Notes: generated from the letters alone by a model not told the origin. Positions 45,172 to 54,041 are shown, counted from the first letter of the stretch. The stretch: DNA of 64,000 bases from Pseudomonas fluorescens (GCF_900636825.1 NZ_LR134318.1:3381501-3445500), one strand, 5' to 3'. Numbers and translations are program-made.

Positions 45172-45606
45172 GTGAGCAATGGAATGTATCTACGTTATCA
45201 ACTCTTCGACGACCAACGCGATGTGATGATTCTGCTGGCGCGGATCATGATTCTGATCCTCTATGGCTACTTCGGCTTCACCTACGTGACTGACCACGGC
45301 AGCTTCGTCACCTACCTGAAATCGGTGGATGCGCCGATTCCTGAGTTCACCGCAATCGTGGCGACCCTTGTCGAATTCTTTGGTGGCCTGGCGCTGCTGT
45401 TCGGTTTCTGGACCCGGCCCATCGCGGCGATTTTCGTGGTCTACACGATTGGCACCGGAATCATCGGGCATGCGTTCTGGAACGCATCCAACGCGGCCGA
45501 CCATCACACGCTGTTCGTGCACTTTTTCAAGAACGTGAGCATTGCCGGCGGTTTCCTTTTCCTCTGCCTCTTGGGCCCCGGGAAGTACTCGTTCGACAAA
45601 CGTTGA
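45172..45606 (+). CDS. DoxX-family membrane protein
   Basis: This 144-residue protein has four membrane helices and the DoxX pattern (LARIMILILYGYFGFTYV, then VEFFGGLALLFGFWTRP). DoxX proteins associate with quinol or thiosulfate oxidation in archaea, and in bacteria with redox stress, but this subtype is uncharacterised. The GTG start follows the previous stop by two bases; an ATG four codons later is possible. A strong terminator follows the stop. Confidence 0.8.
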   Translation: MSNGMYLRYQLFDDQRDVMILLARIMILILYGYFGFTYVTDHGSFVTYLKSVDAPIPEFTAIVATLVEFFGGLALLFGFWTRPIAAIFVVYTIGTGIIGHAFWNASNAADHHTLFVHFFKNVSIAGGFLFLCLLGPGKYSFDKR

Positions 45607-45613
45607 TCCTTGC

Positions 45614-45647
45614 AGCGGCGCGCGGAGTCATCCGCGCGCCGCTTTTT
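45614..45647 (+). terminator. Strong intrinsic terminator inside the operon
   Basis: A 13-base-pair GC stem (agcggcgcgcgga with its complement) with a gtca loop is followed at once by ttttt. The hairpin begins seven bases after the DoxX stop and ends 22 bases before the UbiD ATG. There is no room for a promoter after it, so UbiD depends on readthrough or on a promoter lying before the hairpin. Confidence 0.88.
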
Positions 45648-45669
45648 CCGTTTCCAGTGGATACACACA

Positions 45670-47172
45670 ATGAATGAGCAAATTGAACCCGTTGCCGACC
45701 TTCGCGACTGGCTGGCCCGCGCCGAAAAAATCGGCGAATTGCAGACCATCACCCAACCCGTCGACCCAGAAGAGGAAATGAGCGCGATCACCTATCTGGT
45801 CGCCCGTCAGCCCGCCTCACCCGCCGTGTTGTTTGAGCAGGCCGACTCGCCGTTGGGCTTGCGACATTTATGGAACATCTTCGGGCCGAGTGTCGCGCGC
45901 ACCGCGATCACCCTTGAGCAGGCAACGGATACGCCAACCATGGAGTTGATCCGGCGTACCAAGGATAAATTGAAAAACAGCATCGCCCCGCTTGAAGTGC
46001 GCGCCGACGAGGCACCGATTTACCAGAACACCCTGACCGGCACCGACATTGACCTGACCCGTTTGCCGATTCCCAAGCACTGGCCACGGGACGGCGGCGC
46101 TTATGCCGGCACCGCCGATGCCGTGTTCACCCGCGACCTGGAATCCGGCTACCTCAACGTCGGCACCTACCGCATGATGATTCAGGGCCCGCGCGAAGTC
46201 GGCCTGTCGCTGGCGCCAGGCAAGGATGCGCTGCGCCACATTCATCAGGCCTGGGCGCGCGGCGAAGCCTTGCCCGTCGCCGCAGCGTGGGGCGTCGACC
46301 CCTTGATGATGGTGGTGGGCTCGCAATCGTTGCCTCCGGGTGTATCGGAGTTCGATTTCGCCGGGGGAATCAAAGGCAAGCCGATTGAAGTTGTGCGCGC
46401 CAAACATTCGGACCTGTTGATTCCGGCGGCGGCGGAAATTGTCATTGAAGGCGTGATTCGTCCAGGTTCGACTCGCGAAGAAGGGCCGTTTGGCGAGTTC
46501 ACGGGCTACTACGGCTATAAGGACATCGATTGCCCGCTGATCGAAGTGACCGCCCTGCACTACCGCACCCGGCCCATCCTGACCAATGCCTTGATGGCGG
46601 ATTTCCCGTCGAACGAGCAGAGCGCGTTTTTCTCGACAATCCGTTCGGCGAAGATCTGGAATGACCTCGACAAGCTCGGTATTCAAGGTATCAAGGGCGT
46701 GTATTGCCCGCCGGCGGCTGCCGGTGCATTCGGCATGATCGTGATCAGTCTGGAACAGAAATACGCCGGCCACGCCGCCCAGGCGTTGGCGCTCGCCGGT
46801 CAGGTGCCGGGCGGGGCCTACATCACCAAATGGATTGTCGCGGTGGATGAGGACGTCGATCCGACCGACATGAACCAGGTGCTCTGGGCCATGGCGACCC
46901 GCGCAACGCCCAGCGATGACATCGATATTCTGCGCAATACCCGAGGCTCACCGCTGGACCCGGCGCAGAACCCTCCGGAAAAGCGTTTCTTCGGCTCCAA
47001 AGCGCTGATCAACGCCTGCAAGGATTACCGCAACATCCGTAATTTCCCGACCCGCACATTGCTGCGCGAATCCGTTTACGAACGTGTGCGTGAGCGCTGG
47101 AGCAACCTCGGCTTGTCCGGTGAAGCACCTGCCATTACTGCATTCGACAACGCGCTGGATGCTGGTGAATAA
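45670..47172 (+). CDS. UbiD-family prenyl-FMN-dependent decarboxylase
   Basis: This 500-residue protein is a UbiD/Fdc-type reversible decarboxylase. The catalytic arginine lies in YLNVGTYRM and the two glutamates in TREEGPFGEFTGYYG, the hallmark of the family; the cofactor-binding middle and helical C-terminus are complete. Substrates are unsaturated or aromatic carboxylic acids. It requires prenylated FMN from a UbiX-type enzyme, which is not in the window, so a genomic UbiX must serve. The context points to a dedicated substrate rather than ubiquinone synthesis. The ATG at MNEQIEP was chosen; its ribosome site is weak, perhaps because the upstream terminator hairpin intrudes. Confidence 0.9.
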   Translation: MNEQIEPVADLRDWLARAEKIGELQTITQPVDPEEEMSAITYLVARQPASPAVLFEQADSPLGLRHLWNIFGPSVARTAITLEQATDTPTMELIRRTKDKLKNSIAPLEVRADEAPIYQNTLTGTDIDLTRLPIPKHWPRDGGAYAGTADAVFTRDLESGYLNVGTYRMMIQGPREVGLSLAPGKDALRHIHQAWARGEALPVAAAWGVDPLMMVVGSQSLPPGVSEFDFAGGIKGKPIEVVRAKHSDLLIPAAAEIVIEGVIRPGSTREEGPFGEFTGYYGYKDIDCPLIEVTALHYRTRPILTNALMADFPSNEQSAFFSTIRSAKIWNDLDKLGIQGIKGVYCPPAAAGAFGMIVISLEQKYAGHAAQALALAGQVPGGAYITKWIVAVDEDVDPTDMNQVLWAMATRATPSDDIDILRNTRGSPLDPAQNPPEKRFFGSKALINACKDYRNIRNFPTRTLLRESVYERVRERWSNLGLSGEAPAITAFDNALDAGE

Positions 47173-47353
47173 CCCGCTGATTCGAGCCTGAACAACGTTC
47201 CATGAAACACCTTTGGCAGAGGCGCTTTAGCCCCTGCCCAAACCGCTCTTTCACAATCGAACGCTACATCGCAACGATGGGTTGCCTGCTCGCACACTCG
47301 CGACCCGGCAACCCATCGTTGACCCATTCGAACGCTCAGCGGACCCGTACCGC

Positions 47354-48727
47354 TCAGCATTCACTCACCGTATCGACCTCGACGGTGTACAGCCGCAGCA
47401 CCGTCAACACGCCGGCAGCGAGAAACGCCAAGGCAATGATCGACAACGCGCCACTGGAACGTCCCGTCCCCTCAAGGGTGGCCCCCAGCAAGGCAATGCC
47501 GGTCACGCCGCCACATTGCCGGGCGGCGTTGAGTACGCCCGAGCCGACCCCGACCTTGCCGCTCGGCACGCTGGCCAGACATGCGCCGACAATCACCGGC
47601 AACGTCGCACCACCGAGGCCGATCAACAGGCCACCGATCAACAGGCTGAGCCGATCCAGGCCATACAACGCCAACAACGCCGCGCCCAGCGCGCCACACA
47701 CCATGCCAGCGGCACCGACTGTCCGCGCACCGAACAGATTCGACAGACGCCCCGACAGACTGGCCATCACGCCAGTCGCAATGGTCATCGGGATCATCGC
47801 CACGCCGACCTCGACCGGGCTGCGACCCTGCCCTTGCAAGGCAAACGGCAACACGAACAGGCTGCCGTAATACGCCAGGGTTTGCAGGAACCCCGCACCG
47901 ATCGCGGCGGAAAACGTCCTCGACGCAAACAGGTTCAACGGCAACATGGGCTCGCGCTGTTTTTTCTGCGAATAAATGAACGCCGCACCCAACACCAAAG
48001 CCATGAGCAACGTCGCCACCACCCAATGATGTTGCCAGCCCCACACAGGGCCCTCGATCAGGGCAAAGATCAACGACACCAACCCCAGCGCCGACAGCGT
48101 TTGCCCTGCCCAATCAATGGATCGCGGTTGCACCGGCAAGGCACTTTTGCGCGATAAACAGCAGGCCAGCGCCAACAGACAAAATGGTACGTTCAGATAA
48201 AAAATCGAGCGCCAGTTCAACCATTCCACCAGCGCCCCACCGAGCAAAGGCCCGGCCACCAGCGCCAATGCCGAAATGCCGCCCCACAGCGCCACGGCCC
48301 GCGCCCGATGCTGTGCATCCGGGAACGCTTCGACCAGCAATGCCATGGAGCCGGGCAGCATCAATGCCGCACCGATGCCTTGCACTGCGCGGGCGCCGAT
48401 CAGAGCGATCACGCTGGGCGCCAGTCCACAGGCCACCGATGCCAGGGTGAACACCAACAACGCAAACGCGAACACCTTGCGCGCGCCCAAGCGGTCACTC
48501 AACGCGCCCGCTGACAACAGCAAGCTGGCGAACACCAATGTGTAGGCACCGGCAATCCATTGCAGGCGGTCCATCCCGGTCAACAAGTCCTGACCGATGC
48601 TGGGCAGCGCCACATTCAACGCCGTGACATCCAGCGCCACCATGAACGAACTCACCGCCACGCTGATGAGAACAGGAACCGCCGAGGCCGCTCTGGCCGT
48701 CAGCTCCTTTGACTGGACTTCACTCAC
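47354..48727 (-). CDS. DHA2-family MFS exporter (14-TM, EmrB/QacA type)
   Basis: This 457-residue transporter has about fourteen helices and the DHA2 motif C in LDVTALNVALPSIGQD near residue 35, with LSDRLGARKVFAFALL as motif A. Such proteins export drugs, toxins or pathway products by proton antiport. It is convergent with UbiD and divergent from the second LysR gene across 100 bases, so it is probably controlled by that regulator and may export the cluster's product. The GTG start at VSEVQ has GAGG nine bases upstream. Confidence 0.88.
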   Translation of the reverse strand: MSEVQSKELTARAASAVPVLISVAVSSFMVALDVTALNVALPSIGQDLLTGMDRLQWIAGAYTLVFASLLLSAGALSDRLGARKVFAFALLVFTLASVACGLAPSVIALIGARAVQGIGAALMLPGSMALLVEAFPDAQHRARAVALWGGISALALVAGPLLGGALVEWLNWRSIFYLNVPFCLLALACCLSRKSALPVQPRSIDWAGQTLSALGLVSLIFALIEGPVWGWQHHWVVATLLMALVLGAAFIYSQKKQREPMLPLNLFASRTFSAAIGAGFLQTLAYYGSLFVLPFALQGQGRSPVEVGVAMIPMTIATGVMASLSGRLSNLFGARTVGAAGMVCGALGAALLALYGLDRLSLLIGGLLIGLGGATLPVIVGACLASVPSGKVGVGSGVLNAARQCGGVTGIALLGATLEGTGRSSGALSIIALAFLAAGVLTVLRLYTVEVDTVSEC

Positions 48728-48827
48728 TTGGCAACACCTCACTGTGTATTCAGGGGCGATCCTGAGGGCGTGCAGGTGCTTCGTAAAATTAAATATCGAT
48801 TACCCGAGCATAAGAGGAACTACTGAG

Positions 48828-49754
48828 ATGATGAACCTGATGCACTGGCGACTACTGATCGCCGTCGCCGACGCTGAAAACGTATCCCGCGCCGCCGAGC
48901 GTTATGGCATTACCCAGTCCGGCGCGAGCCAGGCCCTGACGCAAATGGAGGAAGCGCTGGGCGTGAAGGTCTTCGTGCGCGATCGCCGCCAGACCACCGC
49001 GACCGCCATCGGCCAGCAGATCATCGATCGTGCGCGGCGCATGCTCAGCGAATTCGAATCCATCCAGAACCTCGTCGACGCGTCGCGCGGCTGTCATCTG
49101 GGGCGAATCAAACTGGCGAGCTTCCCTTCGGTGTTTGCCTCGTTGTTGCCACCGTTGCTGCAAAGCTTCAGCCGCCTGCATCCGGGGATCGAAATCGTCT
49201 CGCTCGAGGGCACTGACGAAGAGGTTGAACAGTGGCTGGACAACAGCAGCGTCGACCTTGGCGTGGTGATGAACCCTTGCCCGTCGCGCGGCGCCGTGTT
49301 GCTGGGACGTGATTCATGGGTGGCGGCGGTGCCGGCCAGCCACGAGCTGGCACGCAAGTCTTCCGCCAGCACCATCGCCCTCAAAGACCTGGTGGACGAG
49401 CCGTTCATTCTCGCCACCGGCGGCTGTCATTTGCACGGCCAGTCGCTGGTCGAGCGTGAAGGCCTGTCCCTCAGTGACATCAAAATCACCGTGCGTGACT
49501 GGACCACCGCATTCGCCCTGATCAGTGAAGGCATGGGCATTTCAATCGTGCCGGCCTCGACGCTGCCGGTGGATCGGCGCGGCATGCGCGTGTTCGAGCT
49601 GAGCAAACCGATTTACCGCGAGTTCGGTCTGGTCTGCTCTCAGACCGGCGAACGCACGCCATCAGCCCAGGCCTTTTTGAACGAAATCAGGAAGTCGACG
49701 CTGACCACCGAAATTCCGATGACCGTGCGCAGCACCGTGGCCAAAGTCGCCTGA
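48828..49754 (+). CDS. LysR-type transcriptional regulator
   Basis: This 308-residue regulator has a slightly unusual N-terminal helix-turn-helix (NLMHWRLLIAVADAENVSRA, then GITQSGASQALTQMEEALG) and a complete effector-binding domain. It lies between the exporter (divergent) and the GST gene (downstream, same strand), and probably controls both. I started at the ATG after AAGAGGAA; a 77-codon upstream extension reads through the exporter's 5' end and was rejected. The next codon is also ATG. Confidence 0.9.
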   Translation: MMNLMHWRLLIAVADAENVSRAAERYGITQSGASQALTQMEEALGVKVFVRDRRQTTATAIGQQIIDRARRMLSEFESIQNLVDASRGCHLGRIKLASFPSVFASLLPPLLQSFSRLHPGIEIVSLEGTDEEVEQWLDNSSVDLGVVMNPCPSRGAVLLGRDSWVAAVPASHELARKSSASTIALKDLVDEPFILATGGCHLHGQSLVEREGLSLSDIKITVRDWTTAFALISEGMGISIVPASTLPVDRRGMRVFELSKPIYREFGLVCSQTGERTPSAQAFLNEIRKSTLTTEIPMTVRSTVAKVA

Positions 49755-49759
49755 GACAC

Positions 49760-49895
49760 CATAAGACGACCTTATGACGGGCGTATGAAATCGTAATTTT
49801 ACCGAATGGTTACAGCCCACCAGTATGTCTGGACCAAGGTTTACAGCCGTTTCATCGCCAAAGGAACGGCGCCACATCCGGGTAGTCGCTACCCG
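49760..49895 (+). promoter_or_regulatory. Inverted repeat and 5'-UTR hairpin before the GST gene
   Basis: A palindrome cataag-acgac-cttatg lies six bases after the LysR stop, a plausible operator. Some 100 bases later, the seven-base stem cgggtag/ctacccg with a three-base loop ends six bases before the AAGGAGA ribosome site of the GST gene, where it could affect translation. Confidence 0.45.
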
Positions 49896-49911
49896 TATAT
49901 AAGGAGAGAAC

Positions 49912-50523
49912 ATGAAACTGTATTTCGCCCCGATGACCTGCTCGTTGTCCCCGCACATCGTTCTGCGTGAACTGGGCCTGCCCTTCGAACTGATCCGGGT
50001 CAACAACAAGACCAAACGCACCGCCGACGGCGTAGATTTCCGCGACATCAACCCCAAGGGTTATGTCGCAGCGCTGGTACTGGACAATGGTGAGGTGCTG
50101 ACCGAAGGCCCGGCAATCGTCCAGTATCTGGCTGATCTGGTGCCGGGCAACTCCCTCGCACCTGCCAACGGCACCTGGGAACGTTCACGCCTGCAAGAAC
50201 TGTTGAACTTCATCACCTCCGAAGTCCACGGTGGCAGCGCGCCGTTGTTCAACGCTGACATTCCCGAGCCGACCAAGGAAATCTTCCGCCAGAAGCTGTT
50301 CAAGCGTCTGGACTATCTGAACAAGAAACTGGTGAACAAGGATTACCTGCTGATCACCTTCGGCCTGGCCGACGCCTACCTGTTCACCGTGCTCAAGTGG
50401 CTGCCATTCTTCAACATCGACGTCAATGACTGGCCGGAACTGGGCTCGTTCATGACTCGTATCGAAGCGCGCCCGAGCGTACAGGCAGCCATTGCCGCCG
50501 AAGAGGCCACCCAGCCGGTTTAA
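49912..50523 (+). CDS. Glutathione S-transferase family protein
   Basis: This 203-residue protein has the GST N-terminal thioredoxin-like domain (MKLYFAPMTCSLSPHIVLREL, then LTEGPAIVQYLADL with the glutathione-contacting Glu-Gly-Pro) and an all-helical C-terminal domain. It resembles GstA-type beta-class enzymes: the catalytic cysteine position is CS in MTCSLSPH. It may conjugate glutathione to a reactive pathway intermediate or act as an isomerase. AAGGAGA precedes the ATG. A 9-base hairpin follows the stop. Confidence 0.88.
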   Translation: MKLYFAPMTCSLSPHIVLRELGLPFELIRVNNKTKRTADGVDFRDINPKGYVAALVLDNGEVLTEGPAIVQYLADLVPGNSLAPANGTWERSRLQELLNFITSEVHGGSAPLFNADIPEPTKEIFRQKLFKRLDYLNKKLVNKDYLLITFGLADAYLFTVLKWLPFFNIDVNDWPELGSFMTRIEARPSVQAAIAAEEATQPV

Positions 50524-50536
50524 CTTCGGACCGTCG

Positions 50537-50558
50537 GAAGCCAGGCCTCCCTGGCTTC
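50537..50558 (+). terminator. Hairpin after the GST gene
   Basis: The stem gaagccagg/cctggcttc with a four-base loop starts 14 bases after the stop. It lacks a T tract, so partial termination or 3'-end protection is as likely as full termination. Confidence 0.5.
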
Positions 50559-50586
50559 TGCCCCACTTCAACTGGATGAAGATCCC

Positions 50587-50958
50587 ATGCAGAAAATAGA
50601 TCGCGTCCCAAGCGGCCACGCAGGACGGAGCCGTTCCTGCGCATACGCCGACCTTATCTGGACCGTGGCAACCTCCCCCGACACTTCACTGGACATCGCC
50701 GGCCAGACCCATCAGGCCCTGAACAGCCTGAGCGCCAGTCTTGCAGGCCTGGGTTCCGACCACAGCCGCATGTTGTCCGCCCTAATTCTACTGGCCGACA
50801 TGCGTGACAAGCCTCTAGTGGATGAGATCTGGGCGCAATGGATCGGCGACGACCCGCAGCACTGGCCGCAACGCGCCTGTTACGGCGTCGATCTGGGCGG
50901 CAAATTACTGATCGAAATCATCGTCACGGCGGTGCTAGGATCGGCAGATGGCGCATAA
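50587..50958 (+). CDS. RidA-family protein
   Basis: This 123-residue protein matches the RidA/YjgF fold: YADLIWTVATSPD near residue 20, a helix QTHQALNSLSASLAGLG, and ADMRDKPLVDEIWAQWI. The catalytic-arginine site is kept in HWPQRACYGVDL. RidA proteins hydrolyse reactive enamines and imines released by PLP enzymes and flavin oxidases, so a role in handling an intermediate of the cluster is plausible. It overlaps the next gene by 11 bases. The ribosome site is weak. Confidence 0.8.
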   Translation: MQKIDRVPSGHAGRSRSCAYADLIWTVATSPDTSLDIAGQTHQALNSLSASLAGLGSDHSRMLSALILLADMRDKPLVDEIWAQWIGDDPQHWPQRACYGVDLGGKLLIEIIVTAVLGSADGA

Positions 50959-51343
50959 CGATCAGATCGATCTGGTGATCCGTACCTGCGAAGCCCAACG
51001 CAGCGCCGCGATGCTCGGTGGTCATCTGGACATTTTCAGCCACCTGTTTCATCCCGACCTGACCTACATTCATTCGAGCGGCGTAATCGACGACCTGAAA
51101 AGCTATCTGGAGAAATGTCGCTCCGGCGAGTTCATCTATCACGCCCTGAATCACCAGATCGACAAAATCACCCGGGTGGGCGAGCTGGCTATCGCGTTCG
51201 GTGAACTGATCACCACGGTGACCTCCGGCGGGAGCAAAAAACGCCTGCACAACCGAACGCTGACAGCCTGGCAGAAAACCGGTGAGCAGTGGCAGTTGCT
51301 GGTGTATCAGGCGACGGCGTTGAAGCCGCCCGTAGTGATGTAA
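50948..51343 (+). CDS. NTF2/SnoaL-like protein
   Basis: This 131-residue protein has the NTF2-like cone fold of DUF4440 type: IDLVIRTCEAQRSAAMLGG, FHPDLTYIHSSGVIDD and a final strand set ending WQLLVYQATALK. Members include ketosteroid-isomerase-like enzymes and small-molecule-binding proteins; the activity is not predictable. AGGAT precedes the ATG, which lies inside the end of the RidA gene, so the two are translationally coupled. Confidence 0.78.
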   Translation: MAHNDQIDLVIRTCEAQRSAAMLGGHLDIFSHLFHPDLTYIHSSGVIDDLKSYLEKCRSGEFIYHALNHQIDKITRVGELAIAFGELITTVTSGGSKKRLHNRTLTAWQKTGEQWQLLVYQATALKPPVVM

Positions 51344-51381
51344 ACTGCGGCGCAATTCACTCGCTCACACAAGGGATCGGC

Positions 51382-51762
51382 ATGGCCAACCAAGACATTA
51401 CCTTCACCCCGGATCCGGACGCGGACTCGATTTCTTCGGACGTCGCGACCTTCAACGGGATCATCGTTTCCACGCAGATTCCAACCCGCGCCGACGGCAG
51501 CCTGGAACTGGGCGATATCACCGCGCAGAGCGAATGCACACTGCAAGCGTTGAAAGTCGCGCTGGAACGCGCCGGCAGTTCGATGGACCGGGTCATGCAT
51601 CTGACGATCTACCTCACCGACATGGCCGACCGCGCCGCGTTCAACGAGGTTTACCAGCGCTTTTTCGCCAAACCATGGCCGGTTCGCGCGGCAGTGGGCG
51701 TGGCGTCGCTGGCGGTTGCCGGCATGCGCGTGGAAGTCACCGCCATGGCCGCCAAGGCCTGA
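51382..51762 (+). CDS. RidA-family protein
   Basis: This 126-residue protein is a second RidA-like trimer-forming protein, with FNGIIVSTQIPTRADGSLEL, the helix QSECTLQALKVALERAG, and the catalytic arginine kept in WPVRAAVGVASL. It resembles enamine/imine deaminases more closely than the RidA two genes upstream. The ATG with AAGGGAT upstream was chosen; a longer frame runs back into the NTF2-like gene. It lies 38 bases after that gene, so the GST-RidA-NTF2-RidA set may form one transcript. Confidence 0.85.
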   Translation: MANQDITFTPDPDADSISSDVATFNGIIVSTQIPTRADGSLELGDITAQSECTLQALKVALERAGSSMDRVMHLTIYLTDMADRAAFNEVYQRFFAKPWPVRAAVGVASLAVAGMRVEVTAMAAKA

Positions 51763-51784
51763 TCCAGCGTTGAACCCAGCTGCT

Positions 51785-51877
51785 TGCAGGAGCTGTCGAG
51801 TAAAACGAGGCTGCGATCTTCTGATCTTGAAAATCAACTCGGATCAAAAGATCGCAGCGTGCCGCAGCTCATGCAGG
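51785..51877. repeat. REP element pair
   Basis: Two inverted REP-like units (gcaggagctg and cagctcatgcag) flank a core with gctgcgatctt and its inverted copy aagatcgcagc. It closes the accessory cluster and precedes rlhA; it probably acts as a transcript-end hairpin. Confidence 0.78.
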
Positions 51878-51981
51878 CGTGCTCTGGGTGAACAGTCAGC
51901 CATCCGGCAGCACGGGCGTGCCGGGCGCGCGTTTCGGGGGTAGAATGCGCGCCTAACCGTGACCGCCTGACTAAAAAAACT

Positions 51982-53970
51982 ATGTCCTTGCCCAAGCATC
52001 ATCTGGAATTGCTCAGCCCTGCCCGCGATGTAGCCATCGCCCGTGAGGCGATCCTGCACGGCGCTGACGCCGTGTACATCGGCGGCCCGAGCTTCGGCGC
52101 ACGCCACAATGCCTGCAACGAAGTCGGCGAAATCGCCGAACTGGTGGAGTTCGCGCGCCGTTACCACGCGCGAATTTTCACCACCATCAACACCATCCTG
52201 CACGACAACGAACTGGAGCCGGCGCGCAAGCTGATCCATCAGTTGTACGATGCCGGTGTCGACGCGCTGATCGTTCAGGATCTGGGCGTGATGGAGCTGG
52301 ACATTCCGCCGATCGAGCTGCACGCCTCGACCCAGACCGACATCCGCACTCTCGAGCGTGCGAAATTTCTCGATCAGGCCGGTTTCTCGCAACTGGTCCT
52401 CGCTCGCGAGCTGAACCTGCAGGAAATTCGCGCGATTGCCGATGAAACCGAGGCCGCCATCGAGTTTTTCATTCACGGCGCGTTGTGCGTGGCGTTCTCC
52501 GGCCAGTGCAACATTTCCCACGCGCAGACCGGGCGCAGTGCCAACCGCGGCGACTGTTCCCAGGCTTGCCGGCTGCCTTACACCCTCAAGGATGAAAAAG
52601 GTGGGGTGATCGCCTACGAAAAGCATCTGCTGTCGATGAAGGACAACAACCAGAGCGCCAACATTCGCGCGCTGGTTGAAGCGGGTGTGCGTTCGTTCAA
52701 GATCGAAGGTCGCTACAAGGACATGGGTTATGTGAAGAACATCACTGCCTATTACCGCCAGCGTCTCGACGCGGTATTGGAAGACCGTCCGGACCTGGCC
52801 CGTGCTTCCAGCGGTCGCACCGCGCATTTCTTCCTGCCCGACCCGGAAAAGACCTTCCATCGTGGCAGCACCGATTACTTCGTCACCGATCGCAAGATCG
52901 ATATCGGCGCCTTCGACTCGCCAACCTTCACCGGCCTGCCGGTCGGCATCGTCGAAAAAGTCGCCAAGCGTGACATGCAGGTTGTGACCCACGAACCGCT
53001 GTCCAACGGCGACGGCCTCAATGTCTTGGTCAAACGCGAAGTGGTCGGTTTCCGCGCCAACATTGCTGAAGCCAAAGGCGAATTCGAAGAAGACGGCGAG
53101 AAGCGCTATCGCTACCGCGTCGAACCTAACGAAATGCCCGAAGGCTTGTTCAAACTGCGCCCGAACCACCCGTTGAATCGCAACCTCGATCACAACTGGC
53201 AACAGGCGCTGCAAAAAACCTCGTCCGAGCGCCGTGTCGCGCTGAGCTGGCTGGCGCGTTTGCGCGAAGATCAACTACAAGTGACCGCGACCAGCGAAGA
53301 AGGCATCAGCGCCAGCGTCAGCCTGAACGGCCCGTTCGGCGTGGCCAACAAGCCGGAGCAAGCGCTGGAACAGCTGCGCGATTTGCTCGGTCAGCTTGGC
53401 ACCACGCAATATCACGCCACCGACATCAAGCTCGATGCGCCACAGGCGTTCTTCATCCCCAACTCGCAGCTCAAAGCCCTGCGCCGTGAAGTGATCGAAG
53501 CCCTGACGGCCGCCCGTGTCGCCGCACATCCGCGGGGCCAGCGCAAAGCCGAAACCAGCCCGCCGCCGGTTTATCCGGACTCGCACCTGACCTTCCTCGC
53601 CAACGTCTACAACCAGAAGGCGCGCGACTTCTACCACCGTCACGGTGTGAAGTTGATCGATGCGGCGTACGAAGCTCACGAAGAGCCAGGCGAAGTGCCG
53701 GTGATGATCACCAAGCACTGCCTGCGTTTCTCCTTCAACCTGTGCCCGAAACAGGCCAAAGGCGTGACCGGCGTGCGCACCAAAGTCGCGCCGATGCAGT
53801 TGATTCACGGCGATGAAGTGCTGACGCTGAAGTTCGATTGCAAGCCGTGCGAGATGCACATCATCGGCAAGATGAAAGGCCACATCCTCAATCTGCCGCA
53901 ACCGGGCAGCGTGGTCGGCCACATCAGCCCCGAAGACTTGATGAAAACCATCCCGCGCGCTCCGCACTGA
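51982..53970 (+). CDS. rlhA: 23S rRNA C2501 hydroxylation protein, U32 peptidase family
   Basis: This 662-residue protein is of the U32 family and matches RlhA/YdcP, which hydroxylates C2501 of 23S rRNA using a prephenate-derived route. The N-terminal barrel opens with LELLSPARDVAIAREAILHGADAVYIGG in shorter blocks, and the U32 signature FIHGALCVAFSGQC-like segment is followed by NRGDCSQACRLPY. C-terminal cysteine pairs (CPKQA and FDCKPCEMHI) complete an iron-sulfur-binding set. Length is close to E. coli RlhA. It is a conserved housekeeping gene next to tRNA-Gln. Confidence 0.9.
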   Translation: MSLPKHHLELLSPARDVAIAREAILHGADAVYIGGPSFGARHNACNEVGEIAELVEFARRYHARIFTTINTILHDNELEPARKLIHQLYDAGVDALIVQDLGVMELDIPPIELHASTQTDIRTLERAKFLDQAGFSQLVLARELNLQEIRAIADETEAAIEFFIHGALCVAFSGQCNISHAQTGRSANRGDCSQACRLPYTLKDEKGGVIAYEKHLLSMKDNNQSANIRALVEAGVRSFKIEGRYKDMGYVKNITAYYRQRLDAVLEDRPDLARASSGRTAHFFLPDPEKTFHRGSTDYFVTDRKIDIGAFDSPTFTGLPVGIVEKVAKRDMQVVTHEPLSNGDGLNVLVKREVVGFRANIAEAKGEFEEDGEKRYRYRVEPNEMPEGLFKLRPNHPLNRNLDHNWQQALQKTSSERRVALSWLARLREDQLQVTATSEEGISASVSLNGPFGVANKPEQALEQLRDLLGQLGTTQYHATDIKLDAPQAFFIPNSQLKALRREVIEALTAARVAAHPRGQRKAETSPPPVYPDSHLTFLANVYNQKARDFYHRHGVKLIDAAYEAHEEPGEVPVMITKHCLRFSFNLCPKQAKGVTGVRTKVAPMQLIHGDEVLTLKFDCKPCEMHIIGKMKGHILNLPQPGSVVGHISPEDLMKTIPRAPH

Positions 53971-54041
53971 GTGGCCGAGGTGCGCGGTGCTTCGGCGCCG
54001 CGCGCTTCGACTTCGCCAGGCCTGGGCAAATCGCAGGCATA

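Noticed and set aside
51844..53274. A 476-codon frame antisense to rlhA
   Set aside because: It is a shadow of a conserved housekeeping gene and starts inside its coding region.
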